Shown here: positions 1-8,714 of the stretch, in pieces | Numbering within the stretch: the stretch's first letter is position 1 | Layout of the letters: each line of letters begins with the position of its first letter | DNA from: Saprospiraceae bacterium UBA3362 | GTDB lineage: Bacteria; Bacteroidota; Bacteroidia; Chitinophagales; Saprospiraceae | DNA: 25,818 nt | Assembly: GCA_002360455.1 (NCBI GenBank) | Contig: DEQQ01000071.1 | Span: forward strand, 1 to 25,818 | Direction: 5' to 3' | The notes under the pieces: model-generated | Seen by the model: only the letters and a program-made list of their open reading frames with translations | Told to the model about the DNA's origin: nothing | Databases searched by the model: none | Position numbers and translations under genes: made by a program

Positions 1-673
1 GCGCAATAATAATATATTGGTAATCCAGACTAGTATCATCTGAAGACTCTATTTGGTAGCCGGCATTCAACAACTCTTGTTCGACTTCAATCTGAGCCAA
101 TCTATCTTTTTGGTCAGGACCTATAGGCGTTAGCTTCTTTTTGAAGTCGATGATCATGATTTTTCCTTTAGAACTTATTTTGGGATACAAAGATTTAAGA
201 TAAGCTACTCTGTTGTCTATATAAGTATAGGTATTGGATATAAAAACAATATCTGCTTCCTGATCATTCAACTTTGAGTCAGTAGGTGTAGCTAGCCTGG
301 CTTCAAATTTATCTTGGATTTCCTTAGCATAATAGGACTTCTCATTATTCATCATATCGATGAGTTGCTTTTCAATATCTATTGCAATAACTTTTTTTGC
401 TTTAAAAACAAATCTGAAAGAAAAATATCCGCTTCCGGCACCAATATCTGCAATGGTTTTATTGCTAATATCTCCCAGCATTTCAATAATCGTATAAGGT
501 TTCTGCCAGATGGTCCTGTCCTGTGAGACAATTCTCTTAACTTCATTACTGCTCAAACTATCTAAAGCAATTTTGGGTTGAACTTTGTCCTCAGTTCGAC
601 TATCATGCTTACAAGATAAAATTGGTACTCCAAGAGAAATAAAGAAAAAAAGTAAATGAAAATAAAAATTCAT
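1..673 (-). CDS. Lipoprotein class I SAM-dependent methyltransferase (3' end outside window)
   Basis: The reading frame is open from ATG at 673 to the window edge, giving 224 codons without a stop; the C-terminus lies outside. Residues 1-20 are a hydrophobic signal peptide ending I-L-S-C, so Cys21 is a probable lipidation site and the protein is probably an envelope lipoprotein. A Rossmann methyltransferase core follows: motif I DIGAGSGYF at about residues 76-84, an acidic strand end (AIDIE, 97-101), and a later ADIVFISN strand. The segment RTIWQKPYTIIEMLG before motif I is typical of a Bacteroidota family of exported UbiE-like methyltransferases. The substrate is unknown. The start lies one base after the dacB stop (TAA-G-ATG), so it is the last visible gene of the rimK operon. 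I am sure of the fold and less sure of the role; an exported methyltransferase lacks an obvious SAM supply, so activity outside the cytoplasm is uncertain. Confidence 0.85.
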   Translation of the reverse strand, partial: MNFYFHLLFFFISLGVPILSCKHDSRTEDKVQPKIALDSLSSNEVKRIVSQDRTIWQKPYTIIEMLGDISNKTIADIGAGSGYFSFRFVFKAKKVIAIDIEKQLIDMMNNEKSYYAKEIQDKFEARLATPTDSKLNDQEADIVFISNTYTYIDNRVAYLKSLYPKISSKGKIMIIDFKKKLTPIGPDQKDRLAQIEVEQELLNAGYQIESSDDTSLDYQYIIIA

Positions 674-674
674 C

Positions 675-2276
675 TTAAAGCATATTGATTAATAATTGAG
701 CAATAAGTTTTCTTATTTTATCAGAACTGCAATCATAATGATTTACAATCAAACTGATACTGTATTTCGGCTTGTTGCCGTCCATGATATAGCCTGAAAA
801 AGATCTTACAGATTCCATACTTCCACTTTTAAGCCTATACCTATTCTTGCATTTCTTACAGCTGCTCAGACTTCCAGCCAAAGGTCCTTCTTCCGAAACA
901 TTGGGCAAACAGCTAACAAAATCATCTTTAAGTTTTGTCTTTGTAAAATTTTGAAGGACTTGTACCAACTGGAAGCTACTGCATTTTGTTTTTGGTGAGA
1001 GTCCACTACCATCTTCCAATCGAAGTCCTCTTGTATCTATTCCTTCCTTACTCCAAAATTGTTCTAATTCTTTGAGTGCAGATGAACGAGATGTATTTTC
1101 TGATCTTAAAAATCCAAATTGATGCAAAAATGACTCGCAATAAAGATTGACCGATTTTTTAAGCGCACGCTCACTCAAATCGATCAATGGAACAGACTGA
1201 TAAGTGAATAACGTTTGTTCTTGCTTTTTGAACTTTACTCCCGGCATCCGTTCAAACTTAGATCTGGACTTGAGTTCTGCAATTAACATTTCTGCAAACA
1301 CAGAGGGTGGATTGGACATTGCAGCTTTTAAATTTAATGTATCGGAGCCACAGCATTGGATACTTCCCATTACTTTGGAATAATTGGCAAGATTGGAACC
1401 TAACACATAAATATCTTCTTGAGTGGGTTCGGCTGTAGAAATAACTTCGGAACAAAACTGGTCTTTCAACATTGGAGGATACACAGAAATGATATCACAA
1501 ACCCTTCCACTTCGAGTTTGCTCCTGTAATGAAATCCAACAAGTGTTTTCTAAAAAGTTCAACGAATAGCAACCTGAACCATAGTAATTGCCAAGATCGT
1601 AATAGAGCCATTCCGGATTCTCTGGAACGTCTTGGATAAATTCATCTTCTACTAAAATTTGGCCTTGAATTTTTTTTATTCCAAGCTCATCCAATCGTTT
1701 CACTAATGTGTCAACCAATTGACTAAAACTCATCGCTCCAGACTGATGAGGTGAACAAAAACTTGGATCCGAAGATGGCTTTACAATGAGATGTCCTTGA
1801 AAAATTCGATCTTCATTGGTCTGGCCTATCAAAACAAATGGAGTTTGATATCTAAAGTTAGGCCCTGCTTGTTTGAGCATCGCGCCAACTGAAAATAATT
1901 TTGATGATGATGCTGGAATCAAAGTCCGGTATGAATCATAAGAACCCACAATTGCTCCTGTTGAGTTCTCGAGTACGGTGACACTTACACTTGCATTAAA
2001 TAAAACGGTATCCTCTGCAAATTTTTGTATCGCTTTTTGAAAATGAGAATTAAGATTCCATTTCTGTGCATTCAAATTATTCCAAGCTAAAGAAGAGAAT
2101 AACAAGGATAAAAAAATAAATTTATATTGTAACTTGCATGAGGTATGTAGAGGGTTCTCACGAAGTGAGAAGTACAAAGTACCGAGCGCATGCGAGCCCG
2201 GCACACACCGACCCTGCAGGATGCAGGGGCATGCCCATCTGTATAACAAGATTAGAAAGATTACACTCGTTATCAT
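675..2276 (-). CDS. dacB: D-alanyl-D-alanine carboxypeptidase/endopeptidase, PBP4 family (peptidase S13)
   Basis: This enzyme trims and opens D-Ala peptide cross-links of peptidoglycan in the periplasm. All three serine-peptidase motifs of the S13 family are visible: SxxK at residues 123-126 (SSSK), SxN at 375-377 (SVN) and KSG at 483-485, with the family stretch DGSGLSPK between the last two. The long insert between the SxxK and SxN motifs is normal for PBP4. The N-terminus is odd. ATG 2276 lies 2 bp after the upstream gene's stop and gives a hydrophobic run, then about 30 residues encoded by a GC-rich palindromic element. A second, normal-looking signal peptide follows (about residues 48-70, ending in NAQ). 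No in-frame ATG lies between the element and that signal peptide; TTG at 2177, in a hairpin loop, is the main internal alternative. Function is confident, the exact start is not. Confidence 0.9.
   Translation of the reverse strand: MITSVIFLILLYRWACPCILQGRCVPGSHALGTLYFSLRENPLHTSCKLQYKFIFLSLLFSSLAWNNLNAQKWNLNSHFQKAIQKFAEDTVLFNASVSVTVLENSTGAIVGSYDSYRTLIPASSSKLFSVGAMLKQAGPNFRYQTPFVLIGQTNEDRIFQGHLIVKPSSDPSFCSPHQSGAMSFSQLVDTLVKRLDELGIKKIQGQILVEDEFIQDVPENPEWLYYDLGNYYGSGCYSLNFLENTCWISLQEQTRSGRVCDIISVYPPMLKDQFCSEVISTAEPTQEDIYVLGSNLANYSKVMGSIQCCGSDTLNLKAAMSNPPSVFAEMLIAELKSRSKFERMPGVKFKKQEQTLFTYQSVPLIDLSERALKKSVNLYCESFLHQFGFLRSENTSRSSALKELEQFWSKEGIDTRGLRLEDGSGLSPKTKCSSFQLVQVLQNFTKTKLKDDFVSCLPNVSEEGPLAGSLSSCKKCKNRYRLKSGSMESVRSFSGYIMDGNKPKYSISLIVNHYDCSSDKIRKLIAQLLINML
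2155..2236. repeat. Mini-hairpin array, copy A (palindromic repeat element)
   Basis: This is a compact GC-rich stretch inside AT-rich DNA made of consecutive short palindromes. They are a 7-bp stem with loop GAA (2155-2171), gtac-aaa-gtac (2172-2182), the perfect palindrome cgcatgcg (2187-2194), a 7-bp stem with loop GGA (2212-2228) and the perfect palindrome gggcatgccc (2227-2236). On the minus strand it contains CCCTGCA-N7-GGGTCG (2228 down to 2209), a head shared with copy B at 13580-13600. It is read through in frame at the 5' end of dacB. No transposase or flanking duplication is visible. Membership of a dispersed repeat family is inferred from two copies only. Confidence 0.7.
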
Positions 2277-2278
2277 TC

Positions 2279-3265
2279 TTATTTTGATCTTATGCTATTG
2301 ACAAACTTGTAATCGTCATAAGCAATATGAAACATTCCGTCGCCAATATTTACAACGGAAGCATTGTTGTTACCGATAATAAATCCGGCGCGAGAAGCAT
2401 ACATTCTTACTTCACGCTGAGCAAATGGATCACTGATCACTGCCAATACTTCTCCCTCTTTCACATAAGATCCTGCTTGACGGCTGTAGGTGATCATACC
2501 GCTTTCCGGAGCTCTCTCCCAGTCTGTTTTACGAAAAATTTTTGAGATCACTGCAGTTGGTTTGGGCGCAGTAATCATATTATAATTGATCAATAAGTTG
2601 CGAATAATTTGTTGGCCTTTTTGGACTACAAAGGGTTCCAGTCGAAGAGATTCTCCCCCTTCAAAAACAAGAATAGGAATCTGCATTGTTCTTGCTACTT
2701 TGCGCAATGATTTGGAGACGACTGCCTTCTCGATGACCACTTCATAATTTGTCTTTAGTGCGAGATCTTTTGCTTCTTGATGTTTGGGAGTAAATCTGAG
2801 CTGAGGAAAATTCCAAAGTGCCTCGCCGCCTGTGTGGAAGTCGACACCAAAATCAACAAGAGGCAGAATTTTTTTTGTAATTAATCTTGCCATTCTTGAA
2901 GCAAGCGATCCACTCATGGAGCCGGGAAAACTTCTGTTGACATCTTTGCCATCAGGAACATCTCTGGAAAAATTAATGAAACCAAAAATATTGAGTAGAG
3001 GAATGGCAATAACGTTTCCACAATTCAAATTGGTAAAATAATTTTCGCTGATGCATCTCCTGATAATTTCTACGCCATTGATTTCATCGCCATGCATTCC
3101 GCCTAAAAAAAGTGCTGTAGGACCCGGATTTTTGGACCTAAAGACATAAGCAAAAATAGAAATCCTGTTTCCCGAAGGGAGTTTTCCTGCCTGTAATCTT
3201 ACCAATCCTGAACTGCCCGGAGGAAATTCTTGATTTTGTAAAATAAAATGATTTTCCTCGTTCAT
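2279..3265 (-). CDS. Succinylglutamate desuccinylase/aspartoacylase-family zinc hydrolase (M14-like)
   Basis: This is a predicted cytoplasmic metallohydrolase of the AstE/ASPA clan, which cleaves N-acyl-amino acid or related amide bonds. With the ATG start at 3265 the protein is 328 residues. The zinc-binding HxxE is seen in GGMHGDE (His58, Glu61), the third ligand in DFHTGG (His144), the substrate-binding DVNRSFPG at 108-115, and a likely catalytic Glu in FEGGE (202-205). The last ~80 residues look like a small beta-rich, lipoyl-like domain (YVKEGEVLAVISDP), as in the group of this family that neighbours RimK. A TTG codon one position upstream is a possible but less likely start. The ATG overlaps the rimK stop by one base (TGATG), implying translational coupling. 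It may act on the product of RimK, but the substrate cannot be read from the sequence. Confidence 0.88.
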   Translation of the reverse strand: MNEENHFILQNQEFPPGSSGLVRLQAGKLPSGNRISIFAYVFRSKNPGPTALFLGGMHGDEINGVEIIRRCISENYFTNLNCGNVIAIPLLNIFGFINFSRDVPDGKDVNRSFPGSMSGSLASRMARLITKKILPLVDFGVDFHTGGEALWNFPQLRFTPKHQEAKDLALKTNYEVVIEKAVVSKSLRKVARTMQIPILVFEGGESLRLEPFVVQKGQQIIRNLLINYNMITAPKPTAVISKIFRKTDWERAPESGMITYSRQAGSYVKEGEVLAVISDPFAQREVRMYASRAGFIIGNNNASVVNIGDGMFHIAYDDYKFVNSIRSK

Positions 3266-4143
3266 CAAGATTTTTTATTTCGTTCGATAAATTCGATAAT
3301 CTTTCCGGCAATGTCTACTTTAGTTGTTCCTTCTATTCCTTCAAGTCCGGGAGAAGCATTCACTTCGAGGATTAGCGGTCCGCGTTTGGATCGCAATATA
3401 TCTACTCCGGCAATGGACAAGCCCAAGATGCTTGTAGCCTTCAAAGCAATCTCACGCTCTTCTTGGCTCAACTGAGCAATAGTTGCTGTAGCTCCGCGAT
3501 GGATGTTAGAACGGAACTCGCCCGGCAGCGCTTGTCGAACCATAGCTCCTACGATCTCACCATCCACCACAAATGCGCGGATATCGGAACCTTTGGCATC
3601 TTCTATAAATTCTTGAACGAGCACATCTTGATTTACTCTATGAAATCCTTCTACAACACTCATTCCTTGAGATTTGCTTGCGGTAAGAATAACTCCCAAG
3701 CCTTGAGTAGAAGCCAATAACTTTACAATCGCTTTGTCAGAAGAAATTTTGTCATAAACCATCCCTGCACAGGTATCCCCTGCAGAAATTCCGGTTTTCG
3801 GAACATCAAGTCCTGCAGCAGAGAGAATTTGCATACAAGTCAGTTTATCTCTGGCTTTGAGGAGTGCATCAGCTTTGACCGTGGTAAATACTCCCATACT
3901 TTCTATGGTTCTGATCACAGCTGCGCCATAAGCTGTAGCAGAGGCTCCTATACGTGGGATAACTGCATCGTATCCCTCCATAAGATCAAATCCGGTATAG
4001 AGCTGCGGCTTCGATTTTTCAATAATAATGTTGCACATAAGATGATCTATGATGCTCACTTTATGGCCTCTTGCTTGGGCTGCCTTAGCAATGCTTTGAG
4101 TACTGTAAAGGCCTGCATTTCTTGATAAAACTAGTATATTCAT
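3265..4143 (-). CDS. rimK: RimK-family ATP-grasp amino-acid ligase
   Basis: RimK enzymes use ATP to add glutamate residues to a C-terminal carboxylate; in Escherichia coli the target is ribosomal protein S6. The 292-residue protein matches this family along its length. It has a pre-ATP-grasp domain with VIPRIGASATAYG (61-73), ATP-grasp motifs KARDKL (96-101) and STQGLGV (145-151), the hinge VQEFIEDAKGSDIR (176-189), the loop EFRSNIHRGA (209-218), and the Mg/ATP-binding LEVNASPGLEGIE (259-271). It is the first gene of the minus-strand run, followed with a one-base overlap by an M14-like hydrolase. A candidate promoter -7 box lies about 70 bp upstream (4214-4221). Family assignment is very secure. 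Whether S6 is the target here is unknown, because many Bacteroidota targets of RimK-like ligases have not been defined. Confidence 0.93.
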   Translation of the reverse strand: MNILVLSRNAGLYSTQSIAKAAQARGHKVSIIDHLMCNIIIEKSKPQLYTGFDLMEGYDAVIPRIGASATAYGAAVIRTIESMGVFTTVKADALLKARDKLTCMQILSAAGLDVPKTGISAGDTCAGMVYDKISSDKAIVKLLASTQGLGVILTASKSQGMSVVEGFHRVNQDVLVQEFIEDAKGSDIRAFVVDGEIVGAMVRQALPGEFRSNIHRGATATIAQLSQEEREIALKATSILGLSIAGVDILRSKRGPLILEVNASPGLEGIEGTTKVDIAGKIIEFIERNKKS

Positions 4144-4213
4144 CGGCGGGAATGGAAGTTTAGAAGCCGAAAATTAATTAATTCCGAGGAAACTCACAAA
4201 AGTTCTTATTTTG

Positions 4214-4221
4214 CAAACATA
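4214..4221 (-). promoter_or_regulatory. Candidate -7 box for the rimK operon
   Basis: On the minus strand this reads TATGTTTG, an exact match to the Bacteroidota sigma-ABfr -7 consensus TAnnTTTG. It lies about 70 bp upstream of the rimK ATG, in the 91-bp divergent gap. No TTG at the usual -33 spacing was found, which limits confidence. A near match (TTATTTTG, one mismatch) on the plus strand at 4206-4213 could serve the divergent transporter gene. Confidence 0.35.
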
Positions 4222-4234
4222 AATCAAGCAAAAC

Positions 4235-5509
4235 ATGGAAAATAACAAGCGCGCAGAGCTGGGTTGGGTGATCTTTGATTGGGCAAATTCGTCCTATTCC
4301 CTTGTGATCTCTACGGCTATTTTTCCTACTTTTTTTATTGCAAGCACTCCCAATACAATTCAATTGGGAAATTTTCAATTTACCAATTCTTCCCTCTACG
4401 CTTTTGCCGTCACTTTTTCTTATCTGTTGATCTGCCTATTATCTCCGGTCCTAAGCGGAATCGCCGACTATGGTGGACGAAGAAAATATTTTATGCGATT
4501 GTTTACCACTATTGGAAGTTTAAGTTGTATTGGTTTGTATTTTTTTACCGGAGAGAGTTCGCTTTGGGTCGGCTTGGTAGGATTTATTATTGCTACTGCG
4601 GGTCATGCAGGTTCTATTGTTTTTTATGATTCTTACCTTTCTCATCTTGTTCCAATAGAACGAAGAGATGCCGTTAGTGCCAAGGGATATGCTTATGGTT
4701 ATGTGGGAAGCGTAATATTATTGATCATCAACTTGGCCATGATTCAGTTTCCTGAGAAATTTGGTTTTGAAGCCAATAGCACTATTCCTGTGAGAGTTGC
4801 ATTTATGAGTGTTGGAATTTGGTGGTTGGGATTTGCTCAGCTATCATTTCGATGGCTACCAAAAGATGTAAATCTCAAGGAGCCAACGCAGATGTTTTCC
4901 AAAGGATTAAATGAGGTCAAAAAAGCCATTCATGTTGCGAATGACAATAAGGATATCAAGTATTTTTTAATCTCATTTTTATGCTATAGTGCCGGAGTGC
5001 AAACTGTAATTTATTTGGCCTCTGCATTTGCCAAAAAAGAATTGGGATTTGATACCACAGCATTGATCGTTATCATATTATTACTTCAACTTGTTGCGAT
5101 AGTCGGCGCTGTTTTTTTTGCCAGAGTCTCCAAGTGGACAAACAATTTATTCAGCATGAATATTATGATTGTAATTTGGATTGCAATATGTCTATTGGCC
5201 TATTTGGTCAAAGATCAATTGCAATTTTACTTGATTGCTGCATTAGTAGGATTAGTTTTGGGTGGAATACAGGCAATATCAAGATCAAGTTATTCTAAGA
5301 TCATTCCTCAAAATTCGGAATTTACGACATCCTTATACAGCATCTATGATGTTCTCTATTATATCTCCATTGTCGCAGGAACTTTTTTATTTGGCTTGGT
5401 GGACCAAATGACTGGAAATATGAGATACAGTGTACTTTGTCTTGGATTGTTTTTTATTACAGGACTAATCCTCTTACAAAAAGTTGACAAAAAATATTTT
5501 CTCAAATAA
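4235..5509 (+). CDS. UMF1-family MFS transporter (Atg22-like)
   Basis: This is a 424-residue polytopic inner-membrane protein with about 12 predicted hydrophobic segments. The N-terminal DWANSSY (15-21) is the hallmark of the UMF1/Atg22-like branch of the major facilitator superfamily. A typical MFS loop after the second or third helix (GIADYGGRRKYFMR) and the conserved SRSSYSKIIP in the second half are also present. Fungal Atg22 exports amino acids from the vacuole; the bacterial homologues have no established substrate. The ATG at 4235 is the only sensible start, placing a short N-terminus directly before the DWAN motif. It is divergent from rimK and convergent with mobA, so it is probably monocistronic. 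The 201-bp stretch after its stop holds no gene that I can see. Confidence 0.9.
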   Translation: MENNKRAELGWVIFDWANSSYSLVISTAIFPTFFIASTPNTIQLGNFQFTNSSLYAFAVTFSYLLICLLSPVLSGIADYGGRRKYFMRLFTTIGSLSCIGLYFFTGESSLWVGLVGFIIATAGHAGSIVFYDSYLSHLVPIERRDAVSAKGYAYGYVGSVILLIINLAMIQFPEKFGFEANSTIPVRVAFMSVGIWWLGFAQLSFRWLPKDVNLKEPTQMFSKGLNEVKKAIHVANDNKDIKYFLISFLCYSAGVQTVIYLASAFAKKELGFDTTALIVIILLLQLVAIVGAVFFARVSKWTNNLFSMNIMIVIWIAICLLAYLVKDQLQFYLIAALVGLVLGGIQAISRSSYSKIIPQNSEFTTSLYSIYDVLYYISIVAGTFLFGLVDQMTGNMRYSVLCLGLFFITGLILLQKVDKKYFLK

Positions 5510-5710
5510 CATTATTTTCATTGATCACAACATTCTTGAATCTCTTGCAATGTATTGGAACCATTGAATCCTGCAAAAATTGGTGACCAATAAAGTAGAT
5601 AAAAAAATTTACTCTTTTTAGCCTGGATTTGCATTGACCAATAATGCAGTATGATTCTATGCAAAACTAATTTAAATTCAGTAACCTACATTTCAATATT
5701 TTAAAAAAAC

Positions 5711-6265
5711 TCAAATCTCTTTTTCAAAACTGTCAATTTCCGCCTTAGAATTAAAACTTTTCAAATCTGCAGGTTCTTGATCCAATGAAATCAGTTTAAC
5801 ATCAAATGCTTGTAATAATATGCTCAATTTTTTATCTCCCTCCTCCAATTTTTTCCTCCACAATTCTCTCATAGACTTACTATAAAATCCACACAATGGT
5901 TCCAATTTCCCATTAAAAGAATACATGCAGGATTTGTGGTTGCCAATAGAATTTTGTAATTTGCTTATAGAATGTTCTTGCAAAAGTGGCATATCGCAGG
6001 CTACAAGTAAAAAATGTTCTGAAGATGAATATTCCATTGCTGTAAGAATTCCTCCTGCCGGTCCAACCTGCGAAACTACATCTGACACTAAGGGTAAAGA
6101 GTATTTTTTATACTCTGCATTCGAACTGATTACAGTAATATTAAAGTTTAATAAATGCAACAAATCAATGGTGTATTCTATCATGGGCTTGCCACAAAAT
6201 GAAACCAAGCCTTTTTCTTCTCCCATCCGCGTACTCAATCCACCGGCAAGAATAAATGCATCCAA
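5711..6265 (-). CDS. mobA: Molybdenum cofactor guanylyltransferase (MobA-like nucleotidyltransferase)
   Basis: MobA transfers GMP from GTP to molybdopterin to make the MGD cofactor of DMSO-reductase-type enzymes. The 184-residue protein has the GT-A fold signature ILAGGLSTRMGEEKG (LAGG 6-9, Arg13, Gly15, Lys18), GPAGGI at 68-73 and the metal-binding CDMPL (Asp91). These fit MobA best, although NTP-transferase relatives such as MocA-type cytidylyltransferases share the same core. The start must be TTG at 6265: the codon before it is the fadN stop TAG in the same frame, and the first in-frame ATG (Met14) would remove the LAGG motif. No other Mo-cofactor gene is in the window, so it appears detached from its pathway cluster. 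It is probably co-transcribed with fadN. Confidence 0.85.
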   Translation of the reverse strand: MDAFILAGGLSTRMGEEKGLVSFCGKPMIEYTIDLLHLLNFNITVISSNAEYKKYSLPLVSDVVSQVGPAGGILTAMEYSSSEHFLLVACDMPLLQEHSISKLQNSIGNHKSCMYSFNGKLEPLCGFYSKSMRELWRKKLEEGDKKLSILLQAFDVKLISLDQEPADLKSFNSKAEIDSFEKEI

Positions 6266-8635
6266 CTAATTGCGCAAGGGTTTATTGTTTTCCAACATAT
6301 ACTGTATTCTCTCAAGAGTCTTTGGCTCTGTGCATAAACTCAAGAAGGCTTCTCTTTCTATATCCAATAAATATTGCTCGCTCACCTGTTGTGGCATACT
6401 CAGCTCTCCACCACACAGCACATGGGCTACTTTCTTGGCAATCTTGATATCATGCTCAGAGGCGTATTTCGCTCTGAATAAACTATGAGCACCGGCATAC
6501 AATGCTCCTAATCCATTTTTACCTAATACATGTATATCCTGTCGAGCTGACTTGGGTACATAATTTTCTTGTAAAGCCAAAACACGCTTTTTAGCTTGAT
6601 AAATGGTAGTGGCTGAATTGAGTGAAACACGATCTCTTTCTTTTAATAAATAACCATAATCAAAGGCCTCAAACGCCGATGTCGCAACAGATGCGGTAGC
6701 TATTACTTTAAACTTATCAATCAATTGCGGAATGATCACTTCTCCGTTTTTTATCTGATCACTCAACCTCACTGCAAATTCTTTTGTTCCTCCCCCACCA
6801 GGAATCACACCTATTCCTACCTCAACCAAGCCTATGTATGATTCGGCTGAAGCCACCACTTCGTCACAATGCATAGACAGCTCCACACCTCCACCAAAAA
6901 CATAACCTTGAGTTGCTGCAACTACAGGAATAGATGAGGTTCTGAGTCTCATTGACGTTTGTTGAAACAATCTTACTGCCATGTCCAGTTGATCATATTC
7001 TTGTTGAAAGGCCAACATTCCTATCATCATCAAATTCGCCCCCACAGAAAAATTAGTTGCATGATTTCCAATGACCAAACCATTCCATCCTAGCTCTTCT
7101 GCAATTTTTACACTCTCTTGCAGACCTCTCAATATTCCTTCACCAATGGCGTTATATTTGCTCTTGAATTCTGCACACAGTACACCATCTCCGATATCAT
7201 GCAAAACCAGTTCATCATTTTGATAGACAGGCTTTGTATTATTTAAATATTGTAAGTGAATCTGTTGATCTTGACCCGGAACTATGAGATATTGTTTTGT
7301 GCTGACGTCATAATAATGCAATCGTCCGTTTTCCTTTTTATAAAAACTGTTTGCTCCTGCAGACTGCATTTCACTAACCCAAGATGCACAGTCTTCTCCG
7401 GCCATTTTAGCCAACTCAATTCCTTGTTCAATTCCTATAGAGTCCCAATATTCAAACGGGCCCAGCTCCCAAGCGAAGCCATTCTTCAATGCAGCATCTA
7501 TAGAGTAAAGGCTGTCCGAAATTTCCGGAATCCTAAATGAAGAATAAGCAAATAAAAATCCTAAAGTTTGCCGAATAAGTTCAGCTCCGGCATCCTTGCA
7601 TTTGAGAATAGCTTGAATTCTTCTTGGCAGATCTTCAATTTGCTTTGACACTCCAAGACTTTCTAAATTTTGTTTTGCATCCGGTCCGTAATCTTTGGTT
7701 GATAGATTGATGGAATGAATTACATTTTTTCCTTTACTGTCTTTTTCTTCTGTTTTAACATAAAATCCTTTTCCGCTTTTATTTCCAAACCATTTTTGAT
7801 CAACAAGATATTGCACAACTTCGGGCATTTGCATGGTTTGCAATAAATGGTCATTGGGACAGTTCTGTTTGAGTCCTTGAATAACAAAAGCCGCAGTGTC
7901 CAAACCCACAACATCGGTCAATCTAAATGTTCCTGATTTTGGCCTTCCCAACGCCGGACCTGTAAGTTTGTCCGCATCCCCTATAGACAGCCCAAGTTTT
8001 GCTGTCAACTCAAACACTTTTGCCATAGAAACCACTCCGATCCTATTGGCAATAAAAGCCGGAGTGTCTTTACACAATACAGTTTGCTTGCCTAAAAACT
8101 TCTGTCCGAAATCCATTAAAAAATCTACCAGCGCAGGATCTGTTTCTGCAATGGGTATAATTTCTAATAATCTCAAATATCTTGGCGGGTTAAAAAAATG
8201 GGTTCCGCAAAAATTTTTCTTAAAATCATCTGTCCTTCCTTCAGCTAACATGTTGATTGGAATTCCGGATGTATTGGAAGTTATAATGGTACCGGGTTTT
8301 CTAAACTGTTCTACCTGAGTATATAGAGACTGTTTTATGTCCAATCTCTCTACTACCACTTCAATAATCCAATCGCAGCTTTTAATTTTAGACAAGTCAT
8401 CTGTAAAATTGCCTGTCATAATTTTCTTAACCACAGAGGAGTGAAATGAATTAGACGGTTTATTTGCAAGAGACTTCTGCAAGGCAGCGTCTACAATTTG
8501 ATTGGGATTGTTTGACTCTGACTTTAAGTCCAACAGCAATACTTCAAATCCGGCTCCGGCAAAATGGAGAGCAATGCCAGACCCCATAAGTCCTGAGCCT
8601 AAAACCGCAATTTTTCTAATTCTTCTTTTATTCAC
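6266..8635 (-). CDS. fadN: 3-hydroxyacyl-CoA dehydrogenase/enoyl-CoA hydratase fusion (FadN-type)
   Basis: This bifunctional beta-oxidation enzyme hydrates enoyl-CoA and oxidises L-3-hydroxyacyl-CoA with NAD. Domain order is dehydrogenase first, hydratase last, as in Bacillus FadN and opposite to E. coli FadB. The NAD-binding loop GSGLMGSG is at residues 13-20, the dehydrogenase active-site region is GTHFFNPP, and there are two dehydrogenase C-terminal domains (roughly 200-300 and 360-440). The crotonase domain lies at about 510-700, with GGGVELSMHCD and GLVEVGIGVIPGGGGT carrying both expected catalytic glutamates. I choose GTG at 8635 (789 residues). The frame extends upstream to 8725, but that would overlap the DUF1501 gene and add about 30 non-conserved residues. 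Partner thiolase and acyl-CoA dehydrogenase genes are not in the window. Its TAG stop abuts the mobA TTG start. Confidence 0.92.
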   Translation of the reverse strand: MNKRRIRKIAVLGSGLMGSGIALHFAGAGFEVLLLDLKSESNNPNQIVDAALQKSLANKPSNSFHSSVVKKIMTGNFTDDLSKIKSCDWIIEVVVERLDIKQSLYTQVEQFRKPGTIITSNTSGIPINMLAEGRTDDFKKNFCGTHFFNPPRYLRLLEIIPIAETDPALVDFLMDFGQKFLGKQTVLCKDTPAFIANRIGVVSMAKVFELTAKLGLSIGDADKLTGPALGRPKSGTFRLTDVVGLDTAAFVIQGLKQNCPNDHLLQTMQMPEVVQYLVDQKWFGNKSGKGFYVKTEEKDSKGKNVIHSINLSTKDYGPDAKQNLESLGVSKQIEDLPRRIQAILKCKDAGAELIRQTLGFLFAYSSFRIPEISDSLYSIDAALKNGFAWELGPFEYWDSIGIEQGIELAKMAGEDCASWVSEMQSAGANSFYKKENGRLHYYDVSTKQYLIVPGQDQQIHLQYLNNTKPVYQNDELVLHDIGDGVLCAEFKSKYNAIGEGILRGLQESVKIAEELGWNGLVIGNHATNFSVGANLMMIGMLAFQQEYDQLDMAVRLFQQTSMRLRTSSIPVVAATQGYVFGGGVELSMHCDEVVASAESYIGLVEVGIGVIPGGGGTKEFAVRLSDQIKNGEVIIPQLIDKFKVIATASVATSAFEAFDYGYLLKERDRVSLNSATTIYQAKKRVLALQENYVPKSARQDIHVLGKNGLGALYAGAHSLFRAKYASEHDIKIAKKVAHVLCGGELSMPQQVSEQYLLDIEREAFLSLCTEPKTLERIQYMLENNKPLRN

Positions 8636-8714
8636 AACCAATAAATTTGGATGTAAAGTTAACAGAAAAAGGAGAAAGCGTAACCTTGGATCCGGAATTT
8701 TGGATAAAAAGAAG

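Noticed and set aside
5579..5596. attgg-tga-ccaat hairpin between the MFS and mobA genes, with a T-run on the minus strand
   Set aside because: The stem is only 5 bp and it lies about 115 bases past the mobA stop; it could be a weak terminator but is close to what chance gives in AT-rich DNA.
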